A DNA stretch of 64,000 nucleotides from Burkholderia sp. HI2500 (GCF_002223055.1 NZ_NKFL01000004.1:372001-436000), one strand, 5' to 3'; shown: positions 29,074 through 40,800, counted from the stretch's first letter. Translations and numbers: made by a program. The notes: generated by a model not told the origin, from the letters alone.

Positions 29074-30522
29074 ATGTTAATCCCCGTCATCCTGTCCGGT
29101 GGTGCCGGTACGCGACTTTGGCCCGTCTCTCGCGAAGGGCATCCCAAACCGTTCATGAAGCTCGCCGATGGCGAGAGTCTGCTGCTGAAAACCTACCGTC
29201 GCGCTGCCGCGGCGGTCGGCGGCGGTGACGACGCCCAGGGCGGAGAATTGCTGACGGTCACCAACCGCGACTACTACTTCATGAGCAAGGACGAGTTCGT
29301 GAGCGCGGCGCTCGGCGAACAGCGGCCCGGCGTGTTCATGCTCGAGCCGGCCGGTCGCAACACGGCGCCCGCCGTGGCAATGGCAGCGCATCATGTCGCT
29401 GAAAAATACGGGCGCGACGCACTGATGCTGGTGCTCGCGGCCGATCACCTGGTGCAGGACCAGAAGGGTTTCGTGGCCGCTGTCGCGAGCGCAGCCGAAC
29501 TGGCGAAGCAGGGCCGGCTGGTGACGTTCGGCATCGTGCCGACGAGCCCGGATACCGGCTTCGGCTATATCGAGGCAGGCGAGCCTGTCGGAGCCGGCCG
29601 AGCGGCGCTGCGCTTCGTCGAGAAGCCGGATGCAGCGAAGGCGGCGGAGTACCTGGCAGCGGGCAACTACCTGTGGAACTCGGGCATGTTCTGTTTCAAG
29701 GCCGGCGTCATTCTCGACGAGATGGCGCGTCATGCGCCGGACGTCGCCGCTGCCGCCGAAGCATGCTGGGCGGCGCTGCAGGAAGCCAACAAGACGTCGA
29801 CGCAAATGCTCGAGATTCCCGCCGAATCGTTCGAGAAGATGCCCGACATCTCGATCGACTATGCAGTGATGGAGCGCTCGTCGAACGTGGCGGTGGTGCC
29901 CGCCAGCTTCGGTTGGAGCGACATCGGCTCGTGGGGCGCGGTGCGCGACCTGGTCGAGCCTGACCAGGACAGCAATCGGGCCGTCGGCGATGCGATCTTC
30001 GTCGATAGCCGCAACATGTACGTGCAGACGCAGGATCGCGTCGTGGCGTCGGTCGGCGTGGCCGACCTGATGATCATCGATACACCGGACGCATTGCTGG
30101 TCGCCCATCCTGACCGCGCGCAGGATGTGAAGCAGGTGGTCGCCCGGCTGAAGAAACGTAATCACGACGCGTACAAGCTGCACCGCACCGTGAGCCGCCC
30201 GTGGGGTACCTACACGGTGCTGGAAGAGGGGCCGCGGTTCAAGATCAAGCGGATCGAAGTCAAGCCGGGTGCGAGCCTGAGCCTTCAGATGCACCACCAT
30301 CGCAGCGAGCACTGGATCGTCGTGAGCGGGATGGCCAAGGTCGTCAACGGCGATCAGGAGATTTTCGTCCGGACCAACGAGTCCACCTATATTCCTGCGG
30401 GGCACAAGCACCGCCTCGAGAATCCGGGTGTGCTGGACCTGGTGATGATCGAGGTGCAGAGCGGCGAGTATCTGGGAGAGGACGACATCGTTCGTTTCCA
30501 AGATGTATACGGGCGGGCTTGA
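29074..30522 (+). CDS. manC: Mannose-1-phosphate guanylyltransferase / mannose-6-phosphate isomerase
   Basis: The 482-residue type II bifunctional enzyme converts fructose-6-P to mannose-6-P and mannose-1-P to GDP-mannose; phosphomannomutase between the two is at 53 kb. The N-terminal pyrophosphorylase part has LSGGAGTRLWPVSREGHPKPF and FVEKPDAAKAAEYL. The C-terminal cupin isomerase part has RPWGTYTVLEEG, LSLQMHHHRSEHWIVVSG and YIPAGHKHRLENPG with the metal histidines. The ATG at 29074 follows a GGAG at 29062-29065; its TGA overlaps the wzm ATG. GDP-mannose feeds Gmd and Rmd downstream. Confidence 0.96.
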   Translation: MLIPVILSGGAGTRLWPVSREGHPKPFMKLADGESLLLKTYRRAAAAVGGGDDAQGGELLTVTNRDYYFMSKDEFVSAALGEQRPGVFMLEPAGRNTAPAVAMAAHHVAEKYGRDALMLVLAADHLVQDQKGFVAAVASAAELAKQGRLVTFGIVPTSPDTGFGYIEAGEPVGAGRAALRFVEKPDAAKAAEYLAAGNYLWNSGMFCFKAGVILDEMARHAPDVAAAAEACWAALQEANKTSTQMLEIPAESFEKMPDISIDYAVMERSSNVAVVPASFGWSDIGSWGAVRDLVEPDQDSNRAVGDAIFVDSRNMYVQTQDRVVASVGVADLMIIDTPDALLVAHPDRAQDVKQVVARLKKRNHDAYKLHRTVSRPWGTYTVLEEGPRFKIKRIEVKPGASLSLQMHHHRSEHWIVVSGMAKVVNGDQEIFVRTNESTYIPAGHKHRLENPGVLDLVMIEVQSGEYLGEDDIVRFQDVYGRA

Positions 30523-31316
30523 TGCTGGGCATGCTGAGAGCCCTGTGGGCCTATCGCGGCTTCATCCTGGGAAGCGTCAAGCGGGAATTTCAGTCCAAGT
30601 ACCGTAATTCCCTGCTGGGCGCAGCATGGACCGTCCTCAATCCGCTTGCGATGATCGTCGTTTATACGGTGATCTTCTCGCGTGTCATGCATGCCCGGTT
30701 GCCCGGCGTGGACAGCACCTTCGCGTACAGCGTTCACCTGTGCGCCGGCGTTCTGCCATGGGCCATGTTCGTGGAAGTCGTCAGCCGAGGGCAGACTGCT
30801 TTCATCGACAACGCCAACCTGCTGAAAAAGCTGAGCTTTCCGCGGCTGTGTCTGCCGGTGATCGTGGTCGCCAACGCGCTGGTCAGTTTCGTGATCGTCT
30901 TCGCGCTGTTCACTGCATTCCTGGTGATCACCGGGAATTTCCCCGGCATTTCGTATCTCGCGATTTTTCCGGTGCTGCTGGTGATGACGCTGTTCGCGAT
31001 CGGCCTTGGCGTCACGCTGGGCGTGCTGAATGTATTTTTCCGTGATGTCGGGCAGTTCTTCGGAATCGTGCTGAATTTCTGGTTCTGGCTGACGCCGATC
31101 GTCTATTCGGTCAACATTCTGCCGGATAGCGTGAAGTCCGCGATGCGATTCAATCCGATGGCGCCGGTGATCCAGTCGTTCCAGGTCGTACTGGTGCAGC
31201 GCGTATGGCCGGACTGGCAGGCGCTCTGGCTGCCGGCCGTGTTGGGTATCGTCCTGTGTCTTTTTGGCCTGGGCCTGTTCCGCAAGCATGCGGGCGAAAT
31301 GGTGGATGAACTCTGA
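30522..31316 (+). CDS. wzm: O-polysaccharide ABC exporter permease Wzm
   Basis: The 264-residue ABC-2 type membrane protein has six hydrophobic segments. The N-terminal amphipathic region FILGSVKREFQSKYRNSLLG and the long LFAIGLGVTLGVLNVFFRDVG segment are typical of Wzm/TagG transporters that export complete lipid-linked polysaccharides. Start ATG overlaps the manC stop (TGATG) and its stop overlaps wzt by one base. With Wzt it defines an ABC-dependent, not Wzy-dependent, O-antigen pathway for this locus. Confidence 0.95.
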   Translation: MLGMLRALWAYRGFILGSVKREFQSKYRNSLLGAAWTVLNPLAMIVVYTVIFSRVMHARLPGVDSTFAYSVHLCAGVLPWAMFVEVVSRGQTAFIDNANLLKKLSFPRLCLPVIVVANALVSFVIVFALFTAFLVITGNFPGISYLAIFPVLLVMTLFAIGLGVTLGVLNVFFRDVGQFFGIVLNFWFWLTPIVYSVNILPDSVKSAMRFNPMAPVIQSFQVVLVQRVWPDWQALWLPAVLGIVLCLFGLGLFRKHAGEMVDEL

Positions 31317-32536
31317 TGGGCACCATTACCGTTACCAATCTGGGCAAGGCCTACAAGCAGTACCCGACACGCTGGTCACGTCTCGTCGAGTGGATGGACC
31401 CGCGTCGCAAGGAGCATCACAAGCTGCACTGGGTGCTGCGCGACGTGAATTTTTCGGTGCGCGCCGGCGAGGCGATCGGCATCATCGGCATCAACGGCGC
31501 GGGCAAGAGCACGCTGCTGAAAATGATCGTCGGGACCACGCAGCCGACTGTTGGCAGCGTGTCGATGACCGGGCGCGTCGCTGCACTGCTGGAGCTCGGG
31601 ATGGGGTTTCATCCGGACTTCACCGGGCGCCAGAACGTGATGATGGCCGGTCAGTTGCTGGGCTACAGCGTCGACGAACTGACCGCGATGATGCCCGAGA
31701 TCGAAGCGTTTGCCGAAATCGGCGAATACATCGATCAGCCGGTGCGCGTGTACTCCAGCGGCATGCAGATGCGTCTCGCGTTCAGCGTCGCGACGGCTCG
31801 ACGGCCCGACGTGTTGATCGTCGACGAAGCGCTATCGGTCGGCGATGCGTATTTTCAGCACAAGAGCTTCGACCGCATCCGCGAGTTCGGCAAGAAGGGC
31901 ACGACGCTGTTGATCGTTGCGCACGACAAAGCCGCGATTCAGGCAATCTGCGACCGCGCGATCCTGCTGAATGCGGGGCGGCTGGAGATGGAGGGGCCGC
32001 CCGAAGCGGTCATGGACTACTACAACGCGATGCTGGCCGATCGTGAGAACAGTGAGGTCAGGCAGGAAAAGCTGGACAGTGGTGCGGTGCAGACCGTTTC
32101 CGGAACCGGCGAGGCACTGATCGACGAGGTTACGCTGCTCGATCGGTCAGGCCAGCCCGTCGAGATCATCGGCGTCGCGCAGCCAGTCGCGTTGCGCGTC
32201 AAGGTCAAATGCGTCAAGGCGATTCCCGAATTGGTCGTCGGGTACATGATCAAGGACAGGCTCGGGCAAACGGTGTTCGGAACGAACACCTATCACCTGA
32301 AGCAGGTGCTGGTCGATCTTGCCGAAGGCCAGATAGTGGAATTGCTTTTCGAATTCACGGCGAACATCGGCGTGGGCAGCTACTCGGTTGCCGTTGCACT
32401 GCATACGGGCGATGCGCATCTTGCAAATAACTACCAGTGGCGCGATCACGCGCTGGTGTTCAACGTCGTGAACATAAAGATGGATGATTTCGTCGGTGTG
32501 GCGTGGCTGCCGACGACGGTGAGGAGTTTGCCGTAG
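31316..32536 (+). CDS. wzt: O-polysaccharide ABC exporter ATPase Wzt with C-terminal glycan-binding domain
   Basis: The 406-residue protein has an ATPase domain with Walker A GINGAGKST (residues 58-66), the signature YSSGMQMRLAFSVA and Walker B DVLIVDEALSVGD. The C-terminal ~150 residues (from about 260, EALIDEVTLLDRSGQPVE onward) form the beta-rich Wzt_C carbohydrate-binding domain, which in E. coli O9a recognises the capped end of the finished chain before export. Its presence predicts that the polymer carries a specific terminal modification, probably added by the methyltransferase encoded next. The stop TAG overlaps that gene's GTG. Confidence 0.95.
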   Translation: MGTITVTNLGKAYKQYPTRWSRLVEWMDPRRKEHHKLHWVLRDVNFSVRAGEAIGIIGINGAGKSTLLKMIVGTTQPTVGSVSMTGRVAALLELGMGFHPDFTGRQNVMMAGQLLGYSVDELTAMMPEIEAFAEIGEYIDQPVRVYSSGMQMRLAFSVATARRPDVLIVDEALSVGDAYFQHKSFDRIREFGKKGTTLLIVAHDKAAIQAICDRAILLNAGRLEMEGPPEAVMDYYNAMLADRENSEVRQEKLDSGAVQTVSGTGEALIDEVTLLDRSGQPVEIIGVAQPVALRVKVKCVKAIPELVVGYMIKDRLGQTVFGTNTYHLKQVLVDLAEGQIVELLFEFTANIGVGSYSVAVALHTGDAHLANNYQWRDHALVFNVVNIKMDDFVGVAWLPTTVRSLP

Positions 32537-33972
32537 TGGACAGTTTTTATCGTGCGTTCGAGGACCGGCATCGCGGGTCGCGAGATCTGATCAAAAGCCG
32601 GCTGGCGAAGTACGCGGCGTTCTTTCAGCCGCTGGCGGCGTTGCACCCCGGCGCGATGACGTTCGATGTCGGGTGCGGTCGCGGCGAGTGGCTGGAACTG
32701 ATGATCGAAGCCGGTTTTGTCGCGTCGGGTGTGGATCTCGACGACGAAATGCTTGAAGCGTGCCGTGAGCGAAATCTACCGGTATCGAAGGGCGACGCGA
32801 TCGAGCATCTCGCGACGCTTGACTCGGACAGCCATGCGCTGATCTCGGCTTTTCACGTCGTCGAACACGTGAGCTTCGAGCAATTGAAGACGCTCGTGAG
32901 CGAAGCGCTGCGCGTGTTGAAGCCCGGTGGCCTGCTCATTCTCGAGACGCCCAATCCGGAAAACATCGCTGTGGCGACGTGCAACTTCTATATCGATCCG
33001 TCGCACCAGAAGCCGGTGCCTCCGATGCTGCTCTCGTTCGTTGCCGAACACGCTGGGTTCGATCGCGTCAAGGTCGTGCGTCTTCAGGAGCCCGAGGTAT
33101 TGCGCGACGCGAAAACGAAGGTTCACCTCCTGAACATCCTCGGTAGCGTGAGTCCCGATTACGCGATCGTTGCGCAGAAGGCGGCCAGTTCGGCGCAAGG
33201 CGCGTTCGACGCGGCATTCGATGCCGATTACGGCCTGACGATCGATGTCCTTGCGGATCGCTACGAAACACGGCTGGCCTCGAATCTTTCTCATGTCGAC
33301 GCGAGGGTGGAGCGTGCGGAGGAGGCGCTGCGGCTTTCCGCAGAGCGGTGGAGCGAGCTGGTCGACCGGCTGCAGACGGTGACCGAGCAGTTGAAGTTCG
33401 CAGAGGAGCGCTATCAGCGCGTCGAAGAGCGAAACCGGCTGGCTGACGAGCGACGCCAGCTTGTCGACGAGCGCAGCCAACTGGTCGAGGAGCGAAACCA
33501 ACTGGTCGAGGAGCGAAACCAACTGGTGGACGGAGAGCGCCAGCATGTCGAGCGCCAGGTACTCGAATTGCAGGCACGCCTCGAACAGGCCGAGGCCATG
33601 ATGCATCAGGCGAATGCGCAACTGCATGCGATGTATCACAGCACGTCGTGGAAAATCACCCGCCCGCTTCGGATCGTCGCGCTCGTGCTGAAGGGGCAAG
33701 GGAAGACGGTTTTCAAGGCCGGACTCAAGCGCGTCATTCAGCAGACTGCACGATTCGGCGACGAGCACCCTTCGTTCAGGCGGTTCGCCGTTTCCGTGCT
33801 CAACCGTTTTCCCGGTCTCAAGCAACGGCTGATTCCCGTTGTTTCCGGGACGGTGCGTCCCTATTCCGCACGACCCGACGTGCCGCCGGAGAGTCTGAGT
33901 CCGCGCGCGCAACAAATTCATGCTGCATTGGCATTTGCAGCGAAGAGCTACAGCAAGAAGGAGGGGGCGTAA
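32536..33972 (+). CDS. WbdD-like chain-terminating methyltransferase with heptad coiled coil
   Basis: The 478-residue protein has an N-terminal class I methyltransferase (motif I FDVGCGRGEWL at residues 43-53, ISAFHVVEHVSFEQL, VLKPGGLLILETPNP). It is followed by a long coiled coil (about residues 270-360) built of RLADERR / QLVDERS / QLVEERN heptads, and then YHSTSWKITRPLR, a recurring motif in surface-glycan enzymes. E. coli WbdD caps O9a polymannose and its coiled coil acts as a length ruler; unlike WbdD no kinase domain is visible, so the cap would be methyl only. The GTG at 32536 is chosen because GTGAGGAG lies nine bases upstream and it overlaps the wzt stop. The role is inferred. Confidence 0.85.
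   Translation: MDSFYRAFEDRHRGSRDLIKSRLAKYAAFFQPLAALHPGAMTFDVGCGRGEWLELMIEAGFVASGVDLDDEMLEACRERNLPVSKGDAIEHLATLDSDSHALISAFHVVEHVSFEQLKTLVSEALRVLKPGGLLILETPNPENIAVATCNFYIDPSHQKPVPPMLLSFVAEHAGFDRVKVVRLQEPEVLRDAKTKVHLLNILGSVSPDYAIVAQKAASSAQGAFDAAFDADYGLTIDVLADRYETRLASNLSHVDARVERAEEALRLSAERWSELVDRLQTVTEQLKFAEERYQRVEERNRLADERRQLVDERSQLVEERNQLVEERNQLVDGERQHVERQVLELQARLEQAEAMMHQANAQLHAMYHSTSWKITRPLRIVALVLKGQGKTVFKAGLKRVIQQTARFGDEHPSFRRFAVSVLNRFPGLKQRLIPVVSGTVRPYSARPDVPPESLSPRAQQIHAALAFAAKSYSKKEGA
33415..33519 (+). repeat. Tandem 21-bp repeats encoding coiled-coil heptads
   Basis: Five in-frame 21-base units encode QRVEERN, RLADERR, QLVDERS, QLVEERN and QLVEERN, with a partial sixth to 33534. The last two full units (33478-33498 and 33499-33519) are identical at the DNA level. 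Because each unit is exactly seven codons, gain or loss would lengthen or shorten the coiled coil by about 1 nm without a frameshift. Confidence 0.9.
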
Positions 33973-36900
33973 TGCGGATCGTCATCGATATGCAAGGTGC
34001 GCAGAGCACCGGTTCGCGCAATCGAGGCATCGGCCGTTACACCCAGGCGATTGCAAAAGGCCTGGTGCGCAATCGCGGAGAGCACGAGATCTTTCTGGCG
34101 CTGAGCGACCTGTTTCCCGAGACCATTGAGCCCATTCGCGAGGCGTTTTCACATGTGCTGCCGCTCGAGAACATTCGGGTCTGGCACGCCGCAGCCCCTG
34201 TTTCGCACGTTGAAAAATCGAACGATTGGCGGCGGCATGCGGCGGAACTGGGATTCGAGTCGTTCCTGTGTACATTGAAGCCGGATTTCATCTATGTCAC
34301 GAGTTTGTTCGAGGGGCTTGGCGACGATGCGGTCACGAGCGTCCATCGACTGCAGCACGATATTCCGGTCGCGGTCACGCTTTACGACCTGATTCCGTAT
34401 ATCAACCCCGATCCGTACCTGAACAATCCGGTCATCAAGTCCTGGTATCTGGAGAAGGTCGACCATTTGCGCCGGGCTGATTTGTGGCTGGGTATTTCGG
34501 AGTCCTCGCGTCAAGAGGGCATCAAGTACCTGGGGCTGCCCGCAGACTGCTCGATCAACATCGGCACCGACGCAGACGATGCATTCCAGTCCATCGACGT
34601 TTCCCCGGAACGGGAAGCGACGTTGCGCAAGCAATACGGGCTGACGAAACCGTTTGTCCTGTACACCGGCGGCATCGATCACCGCAAGAACGTCGAAGGC
34701 CTGATTCGGGCCTATGCGCTTTTGCCTGAAGCGGTACGACGTGATCACCAATTGGCGATCGTGTGCTCGGTGCAGCCCGCGAATCGGCAGGAACTCGAGC
34801 GCTTGGCACAGCAGCATGGCCTGAGCCAGGGTGAGGTGGTGCTGACAGGCTTCGTGCCGGACGAGGATTTGCTGTATTTCTACAACCTGTGCACGCTGTT
34901 TGTGTTCCCGTCGTGGCACGAGGGTTTCGGTTTGCCCGCATTGGAGGCGATGCGCTGCGGGGCGCCCGTCATCGGCGCCAACACGTCCAGCTTGCCGGAA
35001 GTCATCGGTTGGGATGATGCATTGTTCGATCCGCATTCCGACGCGGCGATTGCCGACGCAATACGTCGCGGTCTGACCGATGCGCCGTTCCGCGAAGCAT
35101 TGATTCGGCACGGGAAAGAGCAGTCGCGCCGCTTCTCGTGGGATGAAAGCGCACGCCGCACCATTGCAGCCATGGAGCAGTGGCATGTTCGGGGCAAGCA
35201 GCCCGCGCATCGACAGGAGTCGCGGCGCCCGAAGCTCGCCTATGTTTCTCCGCTGCCGCCTGCTCGCACCGGCATAGCGGACTACAGTGCCGAACTGCTG
35301 CCTGAGCTTGCGCATTTCTACGATATCGATGTCATCGTCGATCCGGATACCGCCGGGAATCCGCAGTTCGATGGCGTGATGGTAAGGTCTGCTCAGTGGT
35401 TCCTTGACCATGCCGGCTTGTATGACCGTGTGGTCTATCACTTCGGCAATTCGTCCTTCCATCGCTACATGTTTCCGCTTCTGGATGTCATTCCCGGAGT
35501 GGTGGTCCTGCATGACTTTTTCCTGTCGGGCATCGTTGCGGAAATGGACGGCCAGGGATGGCGGCCGGGTGGCCTGTCGCAGGCGTTGTATGAGGGCCAC
35601 GGCTACGCCAGCCTGGCCGAGCGCCATCAAAAAGCGGATCCGGCGGATGTCGTCTGGAAGTATCCGTGCAGCCTGGAGGTGATTCAGAAGAGCCTGGGCC
35701 TGATCGTCCATTCCGGGAATTCGAAGCGCCAGGCCATGCGCTGGTATGGCGGCGACCTTGGCGACTGGGTCGAAATTCCCCACATGCGAGACAACGATGT
35801 CGACCTCGACCGGGCTGGCGCGCGCGCCGCACTCGGTATTGCGGAAAGCGACTATCTGGTCTGTGCGTTCGGATTGCTGGGGCCGATGAAGCTGAACCTG
35901 CAATTGCTGAAGGCATGGGCTGCATCGTGTCTGGCAAAGGACGCGACCTGTCATCTGGTGTTTGTCGGCGAGAACAATCCGGGGCAATACGGGCAGGACG
36001 TGTCGCGCCTGATCCGCGAGCTCGGTTCGACCGCCAACGTGCGGATCACGGGCTGGGCGGATATTTCGATTTTCCGCCAGTATCTCGCGGCTGCCGACGT
36101 CGGTGTGCAGTTGCGAACCCTGTCCAGAGGTGAAACGTCCGGCACTGTGCTGGATTGCATGAATTACGGCAAGGCCGTCATCGTCAACGCGAATGGCAGC
36201 ATGGCCGACCTTGACGACGACGCCGTATGGAAACTGCCAGACGCATTTACCGAGCCGCAACTCGTCGAGGCGCTGGAAACCTTGCGCACCGATACCGAGT
36301 TGCGGACGAAACTGGGTCGTACCGCGCGGGAGCTCATCGTGAGCCGCCACGCTCCGGATCTGTGTGCGCAAGCGTATCGCGATGCAATCGAGCGCTTCCA
36401 TGTTGCAGGGTTGGCGCATCCCGCGATACTGGCGCGCGCAGTCGTCGCAGAGGCCGGCACAGCCGAGGACAACCAGTTGCAGCAGGCCGCGGCGGCCATG
36501 GCCCGGAACGTCGTGCCGCGCAATGCGAAGCGGCAACTGCTGGTGGATATCTCCGAGCTCGCTCAACACGATGCGAAAAGTGGCATCCAGCGGGTGGTGA
36601 GGAGTCTTGTCAAGGAATGGCTGGAGCATCCCCCCGCCGGGTTCAGGGTGGAGCCGGTTTATGCGACGGCGGCGCAGTCGTATACTTATGCCCGCCGATT
36701 CACCGCCGAGCTGATGGGTTTCGAAGACGCGTGGCTGCATGACGCGCCTGTCGATTACGGGCCCGGCGACATCTTTCTCGGCCTGGACCTCGCGCCAGAG
36801 CTCGTGCCTGCGCAGCGGGCGTTCTACCAGAAGCTCCGGCACCAGGGCGTGCAGGTCAAGTTTGTCGTGTACGACCTGCTGTGTATTTTCCTGCCCCAAT

Positions 36901-37682
36901 ATTTCGGTCCCGGCGTTGCCGAGAATTTCGCCAAGTGGCTGGACGTCGTCGCGGAGAGCGACGGTGCGTTCTGCATTTCGGAGGCCGTCGCGGGCGATCT
37001 GGCTCGATGGATGGCGCAACATGCGCCGGAGCGCGCAGCCCGCTTCGCGATCGACTGGTTCCACCTGGGTGCGGATATTCAAAATTCCGTCGCATCGACG
37101 GGGCTTCCTGCCGATGCCGGGAACTTGCTGGCGACGCTGAAGAAATCACCGTCCTTCCTGATGGTCGGGACGCTGGAGCCTCGCAAGGGGCATGCGCAGA
37201 TCCTGGATGCATTCGAACGGCTGTGGCAGGAAAATCGGCAGGTCAACCTTGTCCTGGTGGGCAAGCAAGGCTGGTTGGTAGGGGATCTGGTCCCGCGGCT
37301 GAAGAGGCATCCGGAACTCGGCCGGCGCCTGTTCTGGCTGGAGGGTATCAGCGACGAATATCTGGAAGCGCTTTACGCCGCATCGTCGTGCTTGATCGCC
37401 GGCTCATACGGAGAGGGCTTCGGCCTTCCGCTGATCGAGGCGGCTCAACACGGGATTTCCATCATTGCCCGGGATATCCCCGTGTTTCGGGAAGTCGCGG
37501 GAGATCACGCCTATTATTTCTCCAGTGAGACCGGGCAGGATCTGGCCGTTGAAATCAACGCCTGGCTGGAACTTGAAAGCAGGGGGCAGGCGCCTTCGTC
37601 CGAAGGCATGGCTTATTTGACCTGGGCCCAAAGTTCTCGCGACCTGGCGAAGCTTTTTACAAAAAGCGCATCACTTTCGTAA
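33972..37682 (+). CDS. Triple-domain GT4 glycosyltransferase (O-antigen polymerising enzyme)
   Basis: The 1236-residue protein carries three consecutive GT-B/GT4 domains, about residues 1-410, 420-810 and 855-1236. Domain 1 opens MRIVIDMQGAQSTGSRNRG and has VLYTGGIDHRKNVEGLIRA and EGFGLPALE (E-x7-E, from ~317). Domain 2 opens KLAYVSPLPPARTGIADYS, and its acidic motif is ETSGTVLD (~720), ending in Asp instead of Glu. Domain 3 opens LLVDISELAQHDAKSGIQR and has MVGTLEPRKGHAQILDAF and EGFGLPLIE (~1148). Such multi-domain enzymes build repeat units with several linkages in ABC-dependent O-antigens (WbdA-like). The ATG overlaps the methyltransferase stop (TAATG). Donor is probably GDP-D-rhamnose or GDP-mannose; this is inference. 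Confidence 0.9.
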   Translation: MRIVIDMQGAQSTGSRNRGIGRYTQAIAKGLVRNRGEHEIFLALSDLFPETIEPIREAFSHVLPLENIRVWHAAAPVSHVEKSNDWRRHAAELGFESFLCTLKPDFIYVTSLFEGLGDDAVTSVHRLQHDIPVAVTLYDLIPYINPDPYLNNPVIKSWYLEKVDHLRRADLWLGISESSRQEGIKYLGLPADCSINIGTDADDAFQSIDVSPEREATLRKQYGLTKPFVLYTGGIDHRKNVEGLIRAYALLPEAVRRDHQLAIVCSVQPANRQELERLAQQHGLSQGEVVLTGFVPDEDLLYFYNLCTLFVFPSWHEGFGLPALEAMRCGAPVIGANTSSLPEVIGWDDALFDPHSDAAIADAIRRGLTDAPFREALIRHGKEQSRRFSWDESARRTIAAMEQWHVRGKQPAHRQESRRPKLAYVSPLPPARTGIADYSAELLPELAHFYDIDVIVDPDTAGNPQFDGVMVRSAQWFLDHAGLYDRVVYHFGNSSFHRYMFPLLDVIPGVVVLHDFFLSGIVAEMDGQGWRPGGLSQALYEGHGYASLAERHQKADPADVVWKYPCSLEVIQKSLGLIVHSGNSKRQAMRWYGGDLGDWVEIPHMRDNDVDLDRAGARAALGIAESDYLVCAFGLLGPMKLNLQLLKAWAASCLAKDATCHLVFVGENNPGQYGQDVSRLIRELGSTANVRITGWADISIFRQYLAAADVGVQLRTLSRGETSGTVLDCMNYGKAVIVNANGSMADLDDDAVWKLPDAFTEPQLVEALETLRTDTELRTKLGRTARELIVSRHAPDLCAQAYRDAIERFHVAGLAHPAILARAVVAEAGTAEDNQLQQAAAAMARNVVPRNAKRQLLVDISELAQHDAKSGIQRVVRSLVKEWLEHPPAGFRVEPVYATAAQSYTYARRFTAELMGFEDAWLHDAPVDYGPGDIFLGLDLAPELVPAQRAFYQKLRHQGVQVKFVVYDLLCIFLPQYFGPGVAENFAKWLDVVAESDGAFCISEAVAGDLARWMAQHAPERAARFAIDWFHLGADIQNSVASTGLPADAGNLLATLKKSPSFLMVGTLEPRKGHAQILDAFERLWQENRQVNLVLVGKQGWLVGDLVPRLKRHPELGRRLFWLEGISDEYLEALYAASSCLIAGSYGEGFGLPLIEAAQHGISIIARDIPVFREVAGDHAYYFSSETGQDLAVEINAWLELESRGQAPSSEGMAYLTWAQSSRDLAKLFTKSASLS

Positions 37683-39623
<1,941 letters not shown>

Positions 39624-39627
<4 letters not shown>

Positions 39628-40775
39628 AGGTAGGTTTCGGCACGACTGCGCTTGCCCGGAGCAGTGCGCATGGCGGTGTTGACGGCATCGGTTCGTATAC
39701 GCGCGAATTGGGGCGGGCGCTGCTGGCGCGGGGCGGGATCGGCCTCGTTCCCGCGGGCTTCGGTGCGGTTGTCGGCAACGATGTGTTTCCGGGGGCTCGG
39801 CCGCCGGTCAATCTCGGTCGGCATGAGGTCGCGACGGTGCTGGGCGCGGTGACACCCTGGACGTCCATCGACGAAAGGGCGCTGCGCGCAGAAAGCGTGG
39901 ACGTGTTCCATGCGACGGATCACCTGATTCCCAAACTGTCTTCGGCACCGGTCATCGCGACGCTGATGGACGCAATTCCGCTGTCGCATCCGGAATGGAC
40001 GACGATCCGACTGGCGGCGCTGCGCCGCTGGTTACTGCGCCGCTCGGGAACCTGGGCTGATCATGTGATCACGATTTCCGATTATTCGAAGCGGGAAATC
40101 GTCGAGCATTTCGGCATCGCGCCGGAACGGATTTCCGTCGTTCCGCTGGGCGTGCATCCTCGTTTCTTCGAACGGATCGATCAGGCCGAGCGCGCCGAAG
40201 TACTGAAGCGGCTTGGCTTGCCGGCGCAATTCTTCCTGTGTGTGGGGACGCTGCAACCGCGGAAGAATCTCGAGCGGGTACTCGACGCGCACGCGGGCTT
40301 GCCGGCGGACCTGCGCCGTGCGATACCGCTGGTCATCGTCGGACGCGCCGGGTGGGGCTGCGAGCAACTCGTCGCGCGTTTGGGCGCGGGCGGTGACGGC
40401 AACGTTCGCTGGCTCCAGTATCTGCCCGATCACGACGTGCGCGCGCTGATGCAGTCGGCCAGCGCGCTCGTGTTCGCGTCGCTGTGCGAAGGTTTCGGGC
40501 TGCCTGTCGTGGAAGCCTTCGCGTCGGGATTGCCGGTCGTGGCGTCCAGCACGACATCCGTTCCCGAAGTCGCGGGCGATGCGGCGATTCTGGTCGATCC
40601 GTCTCGTACCGACGAGATAGCGGACGGCATGAGAATGATCGTCGAGCAGGAGGGCAAGGCCGATATGCTCCGCGGAGCCGGACTCGCGCGTGCGCGGGAA
40701 CTGAACTGGTCGGCATGCGCCGAGAAGACGGTGGCCGTGTACGAAGCCGTTCTGCGCGGGACGCGTTATTCATGA
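39624..40775 (+). CDS. GT4 family glycosyltransferase
   Basis: The 383-residue GT-B enzyme has [19 protein letters not shown] and the acidic motif [19 protein letters not shown] in its C-terminal half. The N-terminus [14 protein letters not shown] then [13 protein letters not shown] is typical of mannosyl/rhamnosyltransferases. GTG start at 39624 overlaps the rmd TGA, so it is translationally coupled. It is one of three consecutive single-domain GT4 genes that parallel wbpX/wbpY/wbpZ of Pseudomonas A-band loci. Which linkage it makes cannot be read from sequence. Confidence 0.9.
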
Positions 40776-40800
40776 GTCAATTCGCTTCGAGGAGCGTCGC

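Noticed and set aside
33415..33534. CRISPR-like short repeat
   Set aside because: The 21-base units are directly adjacent, in frame and encode coiled-coil heptads; there are no spacers.
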